A program made the position numbers and the translations under genes. Under the pieces are notes generated by a model. It worked only from the letters and a program-made list of their open reading frames with translations, had not been told where the DNA came from and did no database searches. Source: Sinomonas sp. R1AF57 (GTDB taxonomy: Bacteria > Actinomycetota > Actinomycetes > Actinomycetales > Micrococcaceae). Taken from it: a stretch of DNA of 64,000 nt. Position 1 is the first letter of the stretch. Each line of letters opens with the position of its first letter. Below, piece after piece: positions 19,621 to 27,667 of the stretch. The DNA is taken from contig NZ_CP022463.1 of the NCBI RefSeq assembly GCF_002224485.1, positions 1,014,644 to 1,078,643 on the forward strand. The letters are read 5' to 3'.

Positions 19621-20060
19621 GCCTCGACTCGCTGTACCAGCAGCTCATCCTCGAGCACGCGAAGCAGCGCCACGGCAGTGGCCTCGCGGGCGAGCCGGGC
19701 CCGCACGAGGGGCAGTCGCACCAGCTCAACCCCGTGTGCGGCGACGAGGTGACGGTCCGCGCCCAGGTCGCGGACGGCGTCGTACGCTCGCTGCGCTGGG
19801 AGGGGGCGGGCTGCTCGATCTCGATGGCCTCAGCCTCGGTCCTCCACGACATGGCGGAGGGGACACGCACCGACGAGTTCGCTGCGCTCGTGGATGCCTT
19901 CCGGGAGATGGTGCGCTCCCGCGGGACGGTGGCCGCGGACCCAGAGGTCCTGGGTGACGCGGCGGCGTTCGAGGGCGTCTCCCGCTACGCGGCACGCGTC
20001 AAGTGCGCCATGATCGCGTGGGTTGCAGCCGAGGACGCGGTGCGCAAGGCGCAGAGCTGA
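19617..20060 (+). CDS. sufU: SufU zinc-dependent sulfurtransferase
   Basis: This is the partner that accepts persulfide sulfur from SufS in Gram-positive bacteria. It has 147 residues. The three zinc and sulfur-accepting cysteines are present in NPVCGDEVTV, GAGCSISMASASV and ARVKCAMIAW, with the Asp ligand in CGD. The ATGA overlap with sufS shows translational coupling. It is a typical SufU, longer than IscU and carrying the insert between the second and third Cys. The next gene is the third large LuxR regulator, after a 126-base gap. Confidence 0.94.
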   Translation: MSLDSLYQQLILEHAKQRHGSGLAGEPGPHEGQSHQLNPVCGDEVTVRAQVADGVVRSLRWEGAGCSISMASASVLHDMAEGTRTDEFAALVDAFREMVRSRGTVAADPEVLGDAAAFEGVSRYAARVKCAMIAWVAAEDAVRKAQS

Positions 20061-20109
20061 CCCATTGCCCCGTGCAGATCCGCCACTCGGTGGATTTTCG
20101 TGAGGCCTG

Positions 20110-20142
20110 TTGTACCGTCAAGCGCACGGCTACCCTAAGGGT
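20110..20142 (+). promoter_or_regulatory. Promoter/operator region before the third LuxR regulator
   Basis: An inverted repeat ACCCT-A-AGGGT at 20132-20142 overlaps a possible -10 (TACCCT). TTGTAC at 20110-20115 could serve as a -35 but with only 15 bases of spacing. The palindrome is a candidate operator 45 bases before the start codon. Confidence 0.35.
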
Positions 20143-20186
20143 GCGCCGGACCATTGAGCCATGGTGGCCGGCGCAGGAGGCTAAGC

Positions 20187-22943
20187 ATGGGGACAATGGC
20201 CTATGAGTCCGTCGCTGACAGTGGCGTGGCCGAGGGGCACGGCACAGAGGCGAAGGGCCGCCAGACGGAGCGCGTCCGCTGGTCCGTTCTGGCACGGCCG
20301 GCCGAGACCGAGGCTGCGCGCGCCGCGCTGACCGCGTCCGGCTCGCTCGGGATCGTCATCACGGGGCCGCCGGGAGTGGGGAAGTCCTTCCTCGCCAGCG
20401 GCATCGCGGGCACGTTCGGCCGGGGGGCGCACACAGTCCACATCAGGAGCACCGAGGCCGCGTCGCGCGCAGACTACGGGAGCCTGGGCTTCCTCCTGGC
20501 CCGGCTGCCGGCCGGGGCGACCGACTCCCGCCCGGGGCTCCTCCTGGCTGCCGCGGACATCCTGCGGCGCGACGCCCAGGGCAGGCCGGTCGTCCTCCTC
20601 ATCGAACTCGCCGCGCCCCTGGACGAGGCGAGCGCCGGCGTCGTGCTGCACCTGCTGCTCTCCCACACGGCCCGCGCCATCGTCGTCGCCCAGCGCGCGG
20701 CCTTCCTCCCGCCAGACCTGCTCAGGCTGCTGCGCCGCGGACGGCTCACCGAGGTGCCGCTCGCGGGAATCGGTGTCCAGGACCTGAAGAGGCTCGTCGT
20801 CGGCCTGCTCCACGGAAGAGTCACCGCCGGCGCGCTCGGCGCGCTGCACGAGGCGTGCCACGGCAATCCCGCCGAGCTCCAGTCGATCATCACCGAGGAA
20901 CGCGAGAGCGGGAACCTCCACCTCCACTCCGGCGTGTGGACCCTCAGGGGGCCGATCGTGCCGCGCCACGGGACAGGGTACGACGACCTGCTCAGGGCGC
21001 GCTGGGCCCGCGAGGCGCAGGACGTGCGCGAGGTGATCGAGCTGCTGTCCGTGGCCAGGCGGGTGCCGCTCACGGACCTCGCGGACCTCTTCGGCAGCGA
21101 CGTGCTCGTGGACATGGACGACGGCGGGCTCATCCTCACCGAGGCCGGCGACCGACGCTGCGTCATGCTGCGCGAGCCGCGCATGGCCGAGCTCGTGCGC
21201 GCCCGGCTCAGCGCCGAGCGCTCGCGGGAGCTGATCAGCCTGCTCACGGGTCGGGACGCCGGCCGGCCGCCCGAGGCGCTCAGCCGCTCGGAGCTCGTCG
21301 CCGATGCGGAATGGGCCCTGCGCTCCGGGGACACGATCTCCCCCGAGGTGGCCGTCGCGGCCGCCCACGCCGCCGTCGCACTGTTCGAACCCGAGAAGGC
21401 GCTGCGGTTCACCGGCCTCGTCCCGGAGCAGCACGCCCTGCGCGCCGTCGCCGCCCGCCACCGGGCCGCCGCGCTGTCGCTGCTCGAGCGGACCGGAGAG
21501 GCGCTCGAGGTGCTCCGCGGCGTCCGCGAGGACGCGCTCGAGAGGGTCAGCGCCGTCGACGCTGCGCGGCACGCGGTCGCGCTCGCCGCACTCCTGCGGA
21601 CGATGCCGGGACACGGGAGGCCCCTCGAGGTCCTCGCGGACGCCCAGAGGGCCCTTGCCCTGCGAGAGGGGAGCGAGGGCGGTGTGCGGCCCGGCGGCAC
21701 GGTCCGTGACGGGCCCGACAGCCTGGCCGAGGCCGCAGAGGTCCTCGAGTCCGCCCGCTACGCGGAACTGTGCTTCGCCGGGGACTTCGCCGCCGCTATG
21801 CCGGGACTCGAGGATGCCATGGCGAGGCCGGGGGTGAGCGAGCGCTTCCGCCGCGCCTGCACGGTCATGCTCGCCGACGCGTGGAGCGCGTGCGGGCGGG
21901 AGGACGACGCCGAGCGGCTGCTGGACAGCCTCGGCGACCCGCAGGACTGGGCAACCGGCCAGGACGCCGACGCGTTGGCCGGGAGCGCCTTCACCGTCTG
22001 GCTGTGGACCGGCCGGTGGCAGCGGTGCGTCGCGCTGACGGCCCACTACCTCGAGCACAACGCCCAGCGGCTCGCGTTCCGCGGCGGCATAGCCGAGATG
22101 GCCCTCGGGCTCGCGTACGTGACGGCCGGACGCGGGGACCTCGCAGCCGATCCGCTCATGGCAGCGTGCGCGCAGCTCGAGCGCACCCAGGCCGGGAACG
22201 CCTTGGCCACGGCCCAGGCAGCCGCCGCCTTCGCGTTCGCCCAGACGGGAGAGCGCGCCGAGGCCGAACGGTACCTCGCGCTCGCCGCCCAGAGCCGCCG
22301 CCCGACCTCCTGGCGCCTCGAATGGACCGCCGACTTCTGCGCGTCCATGGCGCGCCGCTGGCTCGGCGATCCGGAAGCCTCCGCGGCGCTGCACCGCCTC
22401 GCCGAGAAGGACGAGGCCGCGGGGCGCGTCTCCGCGGCCGGCATCGCCCTCTTCGGCGCCAGCGTCCCCGGGACCGAGGAGGAGTTCCGCGCGATCGAAC
22501 GCCTTGCCGCCCAGCGCCAGGGCCCCCTCGCGATGGTCAGCGGCCTCGTGGCCCAGGGCAGCCGGCTCAGGGATGCAGGCCTCCTGCTCAATGCCGCGGA
22601 GCTCGCCCACGGCCTGCTGCTCGACGCGGTGGAGGCCCGCTGCGCTGCGCTCGCCGTCGACTTCGCGCGCATGGCCGGCGACCAGACCCGCGCGGGCGAG
22701 GCCCAGGTGCGTCTGGACCGGCTCACGCGCACCTTGCCCGCCCTGCCGATCACCCCACAGGTTCCTGCGCCCATGTTGACCGAGCGCGAGCACGAGGTGG
22801 CCCGGCTCGCGGCCAACGGGGCCAGCAACAGGGAGATCGCGGCCGCGGTAGGACTGTCCGTGCGGACAGTCGAAGGACACCTGTACCAGGTGTTCACCAA
22901 ATTGGGGGTGACGTCTCGTGGCGGTCTTGCCGGCTTGGTATGA
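20187..22943 (+). CDS. Large LuxR-family STAND ATPase regulator, first of pair 2
   Basis: This is a 918-residue LAL-type regulator. The P-loop GPPGVGKS is at residues 60-67. The Walker B position reads VVLLIELAAPLD (135-146) and lacks the catalytic Asp pair, the same defect as in the gene at 12584. The long middle is helical, and the C-terminus carries a LuxR HTH with LTEREHEVARLAANGASNR and SVRTVEGHLYQVFTKLGV. The ATG at 20187 has a perfect AGGAGG 6 bases upstream; an in-frame start at 20154 is less likely. It overlaps the next regulator by 26 bases. Confidence 0.88.
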   Translation: MGTMAYESVADSGVAEGHGTEAKGRQTERVRWSVLARPAETEAARAALTASGSLGIVITGPPGVGKSFLASGIAGTFGRGAHTVHIRSTEAASRADYGSLGFLLARLPAGATDSRPGLLLAAADILRRDAQGRPVVLLIELAAPLDEASAGVVLHLLLSHTARAIVVAQRAAFLPPDLLRLLRRGRLTEVPLAGIGVQDLKRLVVGLLHGRVTAGALGALHEACHGNPAELQSIITEERESGNLHLHSGVWTLRGPIVPRHGTGYDDLLRARWAREAQDVREVIELLSVARRVPLTDLADLFGSDVLVDMDDGGLILTEAGDRRCVMLREPRMAELVRARLSAERSRELISLLTGRDAGRPPEALSRSELVADAEWALRSGDTISPEVAVAAAHAAVALFEPEKALRFTGLVPEQHALRAVAARHRAAALSLLERTGEALEVLRGVREDALERVSAVDAARHAVALAALLRTMPGHGRPLEVLADAQRALALREGSEGGVRPGGTVRDGPDSLAEAAEVLESARYAELCFAGDFAAAMPGLEDAMARPGVSERFRRACTVMLADAWSACGREDDAERLLDSLGDPQDWATGQDADALAGSAFTVWLWTGRWQRCVALTAHYLEHNAQRLAFRGGIAEMALGLAYVTAGRGDLAADPLMAACAQLERTQAGNALATAQAAAAFAFAQTGERAEAERYLALAAQSRRPTSWRLEWTADFCASMARRWLGDPEASAALHRLAEKDEAAGRVSAAGIALFGASVPGTEEEFRAIERLAAQRQGPLAMVSGLVAQGSRLRDAGLLLNAAELAHGLLLDAVEARCAALAVDFARMAGDQTRAGEAQVRLDRLTRTLPALPITPQVPAPMLTEREHEVARLAANGASNREIAAAVGLSVRTVEGHLYQVFTKLGVTSRGGLAGLV

Positions 22944-25761
22944 GCCACATCAGGGGGGTCCGGCGTGGCCCCCGCGCGGATCAGAGGGGACCGAGGGGCC
23001 CAGAGCGCTCGGCTCGGCGGCCGTGGTCGACGCCGCCGTGGCGTCGCTGAGGTCCGGGGATCTCGGCGCGGTCCTTGTCGTCGCGGAGGCTGGCGCCGGG
23101 AAGGCAGACGTCGCCGAGTCGATCGCCGGGGCGCTCGAGGGGGAGTTCGCCGTCGTCCGGCTGCTGGCGAGCCACGCCCTCAAGGGGGTGCGGCACGGTG
23201 CGCTCCTGTCGATCCTCGACTCGCTGGAGCCCGCCGACTTCCTGGCACCCCACGGTGCGGCCGGAACAGCCAACGGGAGCACCGCCAACGGGAGCACCGC
23301 CAACGGGCGTGCCCGCGCCGCGGCCCCGGACCGGGGCATGGCGGGGCATGTGGCCGTACTGCGGTCGCTGTGGGCCATGGTCGACACGAAGGCGCGCGAC
23401 GCCGGGCGCCCCGTGCTCATCGTCGCTGAAGACATGCACTACGCGGACGAGGGAACCGCATCCGTCCTCGCCGAGGCCGTCTCCTCGCGATGGGTCAAGC
23501 TCGTGGCCACCGCCCGCCTCCGGCCGGGCATGCCGCCCGGCCTCCTCGAGCTCTGGCACGACGGCCTGGGCGAGCGGCTGGAGCTCGGGCCCATGGACCT
23601 GGCTGGAAGCCACGCCATGTCCGAGGCCCAGCTCGGGGGTGCCGTCTGCAGAGCGGCCGCGGCCGTCCTGCACCATGTGAGCGGAGGCAGCCCCGAGCGG
23701 CTCCCGCTGGTGATCGGCGAGGCGCTGGGCAAGGGAGCCCTCGTCGCCCGGCGGGGCATCTGGGTCCTCGCCGCCGACTTCGTCAGCAGCGGGGCGGCCC
23801 TCGAACAGCACGTCCGCGCCGACCTGGACACGCTCAGCCCGGCGCAGCGCTCGGGCCTCGCGCTCATCGCGCATGCGCAGCCCCTGCAGGAACAGTCCGC
23901 CCGGGCCCTCATTCCGGAACACGTCCTGATCGAGCTCGGCGAGCGCGGCTGGCTCGCCGACCGGGAGGACGGGTTCGTGCGGATCCGTTCGGCGCTCGTC
24001 GCCGACGCCATCCGGATGCTCACCTCGATCCCGCGCAAGCTCCAGATCCACCAGAAGCTCGAATCCCTGGGCGAGCCGTGGGGTCCCGACCGGCCCAATG
24101 CGCTCGGGCGCATCGCGCTCGCGCTGGACGTGGGCGCCGAGGTGGGCGACGCCCAGCTGGCCGCGGGTGCCGAGCTCGCCGTGCGCCAGTCCGAGAACGC
24201 CCTCGCCCTGCACTGCATCAGGCTCATCGGCGACGAGGGCATCCGCTCGCGGCTGCGCGGGGCCCGTGCCCGCGCGCTCTTCAACAGGAGCGACTACTCG
24301 GCATGCCTCACGTCCCTCCTCTCGGGGCCGCGGCGCAAGACGGACGCCCACGACCTGCTCGTCGGAACCCTCCTCCTCTCGCACGTGCGCTCCGTCCTCG
24401 GCCAGGCCCACGCCAACCCGGGCGACGCCGACCAGCTCGCGGCGATCGCCCGGGAGCTGCCGCCGGACTTCCCGCCGGACCGGGCAGACGGCCCGCGCTA
24501 TGCCATCGAGCGGAGGGCACGCCTGCTGAAATCCATGGCGCTCGCCTACGGGGGAGACTTCCATCGGGCGCTCGCCGCCGACCCCGCCCACGGGCGAGCG
24601 TTCGACGGCGGAGGGGAGCCCGCCGTCGAACGCGCCATCTGGTCCCTCATGCGGGCGGAGGCGGACATCGTGGGCGGCAGGTTCGAGGGCGCGATGCGCT
24701 CCGCCGGCGCGGTCCTGGCCCGGCCCGTGGAGGATGACGAACACTATCCCCTCGAGGGGCACGCGCTCATGCGCTATCTGGTCGCGGCGATCCACGTGGG
24801 CTCCTGGGAGGCCGTCGACTCCGCGGTCGAGGCCTACGGGACCGGGCGCACGTGGCCGGTCGTGGTCTGCGGGCCGGCCCTGTACACCGCCCAGGCCTAC
24901 GCGCTGGTCCGCCAGGAACGCGTCGACGAGGCCCTCCAGGTACTGCCCGAGATCATCGAGTGCCTCCGCGTGGGGGACCCGTACAAGCTCCTCGGCCTCA
25001 CCCTCGCCCTCGCCGCCTATGCTGCGGCGGCCGCCGGGCGGACCGAGGAGGCCCAGACGTGGCTCGAGGAGGCGGAAGCCGCGGCCAACGTGGGGCGCGC
25101 GCTGACCGGCTGGCTCGCCCGGCTGCACCGGATCGCCGCCGAGGTCCGGCTGGGGGTGCCCGACGCCGCGGGCCGCCTCGTCGAGTTCATCGAGACGCTG
25201 CGCCAGGACGGGCACGTCGGGATCGAGATGGCGGCGCGCGCGGTGGCCCTGGAACTGGACCTCGAGGCCGGCCACGGCCCCGATCCGCTCGAGGCCGCCG
25301 AGCTGGCGCCCGCGTGCGAGGGCCGCTGGACGGCCGCGATGGGCGCCTGGGCGCGAGCGATCGTCAGCGGCAAGGCCGAGGACCTCATGCAGGCCGGCGA
25401 GCTCCTGCGGGAGCTGGGCCTCCTGGGACGCGCGCGGAGGGCCTTCGCCCGCGCAGCGGCCGCCTTCGACGACGCAGGCGACCGCGCGAACGCGCGCCTC
25501 GCCGGCCAGGCAGCGCGCCGCTGCGAGGCCCCCGGCAGCCCGGCCCCCGCCGACGACGCGGGCGAGGCGGTGCTCGCCTCATTCCAGCTCACCCCGCGGG
25601 AACAGGACATCGTGGGGCTCGCGCTCGACGGACTCAGCGACCGGCAGATCGCCGAGAAGCTCCACCTGTCCGTGCGTACCGTCGAAGGGCACCTCCACCG
25701 CAGCTATGCCAAGCTCGGCGTCGCCAGCCGCGCCGAACTCGCGGCCGCTGTCGAGGACTGA
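22918..25761 (+). CDS. Large LuxR-family STAND ATPase regulator, second of pair 2
   Basis: This is a 947-residue LAL-type regulator. The P-loop position reads AEAGAGKA (56-63): the first Gly and the final Ser/Thr are both replaced, so nucleotide binding should be weak or absent. The Walker B position VLIVAEDMHYAD (166-177) is near normal. Residues 117-130 are a TANGS repeat made by a 15-bp tandem repeat. The C-terminal LuxR HTH contains LTPREQDIVGLALDGLSDR and SVRTVEGHLHRSYAKLGV. The GTG at 22918 lies inside the previous gene with GGGGGTG upstream; a later in-frame GTG near 23023 is possible. It matches the gene at 15330 in position and HTH ending. Confidence 0.85.
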   Translation: MAVLPAWYEPHQGGPAWPPRGSEGTEGPRALGSAAVVDAAVASLRSGDLGAVLVVAEAGAGKADVAESIAGALEGEFAVVRLLASHALKGVRHGALLSILDSLEPADFLAPHGAAGTANGSTANGSTANGRARAAAPDRGMAGHVAVLRSLWAMVDTKARDAGRPVLIVAEDMHYADEGTASVLAEAVSSRWVKLVATARLRPGMPPGLLELWHDGLGERLELGPMDLAGSHAMSEAQLGGAVCRAAAAVLHHVSGGSPERLPLVIGEALGKGALVARRGIWVLAADFVSSGAALEQHVRADLDTLSPAQRSGLALIAHAQPLQEQSARALIPEHVLIELGERGWLADREDGFVRIRSALVADAIRMLTSIPRKLQIHQKLESLGEPWGPDRPNALGRIALALDVGAEVGDAQLAAGAELAVRQSENALALHCIRLIGDEGIRSRLRGARARALFNRSDYSACLTSLLSGPRRKTDAHDLLVGTLLLSHVRSVLGQAHANPGDADQLAAIARELPPDFPPDRADGPRYAIERRARLLKSMALAYGGDFHRALAADPAHGRAFDGGGEPAVERAIWSLMRAEADIVGGRFEGAMRSAGAVLARPVEDDEHYPLEGHALMRYLVAAIHVGSWEAVDSAVEAYGTGRTWPVVVCGPALYTAQAYALVRQERVDEALQVLPEIIECLRVGDPYKLLGLTLALAAYAAAAAGRTEEAQTWLEEAEAAANVGRALTGWLARLHRIAAEVRLGVPDAAGRLVEFIETLRQDGHVGIEMAARAVALELDLEAGHGPDPLEAAELAPACEGRWTAAMGAWARAIVSGKAEDLMQAGELLRELGLLGRARRAFARAAAAFDDAGDRANARLAGQAARRCEAPGSPAPADDAGEAVLASFQLTPREQDIVGLALDGLSDRQIAEKLHLSVRTVEGHLHRSYAKLGVASRAELAAAVED
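23269..23307 (+). repeat. In-frame 15-bp tandem repeat inside the fourth regulator
   Basis: GCCAACGGGAGCACC occurs at 23269-23283 and 23284-23298, followed by nine more bases of a third unit. It encodes TANGS repeats in a loop between the P-loop and Walker B positions. Unit-number change would keep the frame. Confidence 0.85.
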
Positions 25762-26054
25762 GAGTCCCCCCACCGCGCCTCTGCGTAGTCGCCACGCCCA
25801 TGAGTGGCTGACGCCCAGTGGTCCGCGTACCCCACCGAGGGGGCATCCGAGTACCGTTCCGGGGTCCCCACGGGACACACCCGGGTAATGTCGGGTACCC
25901 GCTACGGATGCGCTGCGTACAGCCCGGCGAGTCTACTGGTTGTGGGAATCCGCCGGCCGAGGCGACGACGCCGGCGGTTCCCGCCAAGTTCTCGCGGGGG
26001 CGAGCAAGACGCGCACCCGCGTGAAGGAACCACTCGCAGCCAGAGGGGACCGCC
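25762..26054 (+). other. 293-base region before the polysaccharide operon
   Basis: No gene is evident. The stretch has several GTAC-centred motifs: GCGTACCCC at about 25836, GAGTACCG at about 25850 and the palindrome CGGGTACCCG at about 25892. It is the natural place for the promoter and operators of the operon that starts at 26055. I cannot assign a -35/-10 pair with confidence. Confidence 0.4.
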
Positions 26055-27602
26055 ATGTCGTCAGCCCCGGCCGGTGCACGCCACTCGACTCTCATGCCCA
26101 CCGGCCTTCCCTTCACCCGGGACCACGCCACTGGCCTCGGCGCCTCCGGCCCGCTCAGGCGGGCCCTCCCACTCCATCCGGACCATGCGCGCATCGCCCG
26201 CTCGGCCGCGGCCTCGGCCTGGCCTCGCCGCTACGGCCTGGCACTGCGCGTGGTCGACACCGCCGTCGTCCTCGCAACGCTCTCCGTCGCCGCCGCCTCC
26301 GTGGCTGACAGCCCCAGTGCGCTGGCCCTTCTGGCAGCGCTCGCGGTCATCTGGCCCGTGGCCCTCGGCGCCTACCGCAGCCGCGAGCCCGCGGTCTTCG
26401 GCGCGGGGGCCGAGGAGTACCGCCGGGTCGCCACGGCGTCGGTCCACATCGTCGCGCTGCTGGCCCTCGTCGTCGTGCTCTCCGGGGTGGCGACGCCGCC
26501 GGCCCTCGTCGCGACGATGCTGCCCCTCGGCGTCGTGGGACTCCTCGCCGGACGGTGGGCGTCCCGCCGCTGGCTGACCCACGAGCGGGCCAACGGGCTG
26601 TGCCTCACGCCGGCCGTCGTCGTGGGGGAGCCCGAGGACGTCCGGTACGTGATCCGCCGCATCGCGGCGGCAGCCGGTGCCCCCTACAACGTCCTCGGCG
26701 CGGCGCTCCCGGGCGGCCGGCGCGGGCAGACCCTCGCGGTCGACGCCGAGCGCGTGCCCGTCCTGAGCTCGATCGACGACGTCGTGCGCACCGTCGCGCT
26801 GAAGAAGGCCGCGGCGGTCATCATCGCCGGGCCCGTCCCGGGCGGGAACCAGTACGTGCGGGAGCTCGGGTGGCGGCTCGAGGAGCACGACGCCGAGCTC
26901 GTCCTCGCCTCGTCCCTGACCAACGTCGCAGGTCCGCGCATCCACTGGCGCCCCGTGCAGGGGCTGCCGCTCATGGAAGTGGACCTCCCGCAGTACTCCG
27001 GCGGCAAGCATCTCGTGAAGCGCGGCATGGACATCGTCCTCTCCGCGGCGGCCCTCGCCGTGCTCGCCCCGGTCCTCGGGGTGCTCGCGCTCATCGTCAG
27101 GCTCGATTCGCCCGGGCCCGTCATCTTCCGCCAGGAGCGTGTGGGCCGGGGTGGAACCCCGTTCACCATGCTCAAGTTCCGTTCGATGGTGCACGATGCC
27201 GAGGCCCGCCGCACCGCGCTGGCGGAGCAGAACGAGGGAAGCGGCGTCCTGTTCAAGATGCGCACCGATCCGCGGGTGACCAGGTGCGGCCGGTGGATGC
27301 GCAAGTACTCGCTCGACGAGCTGCCCCAGTTCGTGAACGTCCTCATGGGGGACATGAGCCTCGTGGGGCCGCGCCCGCCCCTGCCCCGCGAGTTCGGAGC
27401 CTACGAGTCGTACACGTTCCGCCGGATGCTCATCAAGCCCGGGATCACGGGGCTGTGGCAGATCAACGGCCGCTCGGACCTGGAATGGGACGACGCCGTG
27501 CGGCTCGACCTCTACTACGTCGAGAACTGGTCCCTCACCGGGGACCTCATGATCCTGTGGCGGACGCTCAAGGCCGTCATCACCCCGGTCGGAGCGTACT
27601 GA
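26055..27602 (+). CDS. Polyprenyl glycosylphosphotransferase (priming sugar transferase)
   Basis: This membrane enzyme of 515 residues starts repeat-unit synthesis by moving a sugar-1-phosphate onto undecaprenyl phosphate. Four N-terminal helices (about 65-175) are followed by a CoA-binding-like soluble part, a further helix (VLSAAALAVLAPVLGVLALIV, 21 residues, shown here as VLSAAALAVLAPVLGV) and the catalytic domain. That domain has FRQERVGRGGTPFTMLKFRS, KYSLDELPQFVNVLMGDMS, LVGPRPPLP and PGITGLWQINGRSDL. The ATG follows AGAGGGGA. It is the first gene of a long same-strand operon. The sugar it transfers cannot be read directly. Confidence 0.93.
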   Translation: MSSAPAGARHSTLMPTGLPFTRDHATGLGASGPLRRALPLHPDHARIARSAAASAWPRRYGLALRVVDTAVVLATLSVAAASVADSPSALALLAALAVIWPVALGAYRSREPAVFGAGAEEYRRVATASVHIVALLALVVVLSGVATPPALVATMLPLGVVGLLAGRWASRRWLTHERANGLCLTPAVVVGEPEDVRYVIRRIAAAAGAPYNVLGAALPGGRRGQTLAVDAERVPVLSSIDDVVRTVALKKAAAVIIAGPVPGGNQYVRELGWRLEEHDAELVLASSLTNVAGPRIHWRPVQGLPLMEVDLPQYSGGKHLVKRGMDIVLSAAALAVLAPVLGVLALIVRLDSPGPVIFRQERVGRGGTPFTMLKFRSMVHDAEARRTALAEQNEGSGVLFKMRTDPRVTRCGRWMRKYSLDELPQFVNVLMGDMSLVGPRPPLPREFGAYESYTFRRMLIKPGITGLWQINGRSDLEWDDAVRLDLYYVENWSLTGDLMILWRTLKAVITPVGAY

Positions 27603-27667
27603 GGATGCGCTTCGGGCGGGCAGGCAAGGTGCCATCGGACCGGGTGGCCCACAGCATGGGAGGCAGC

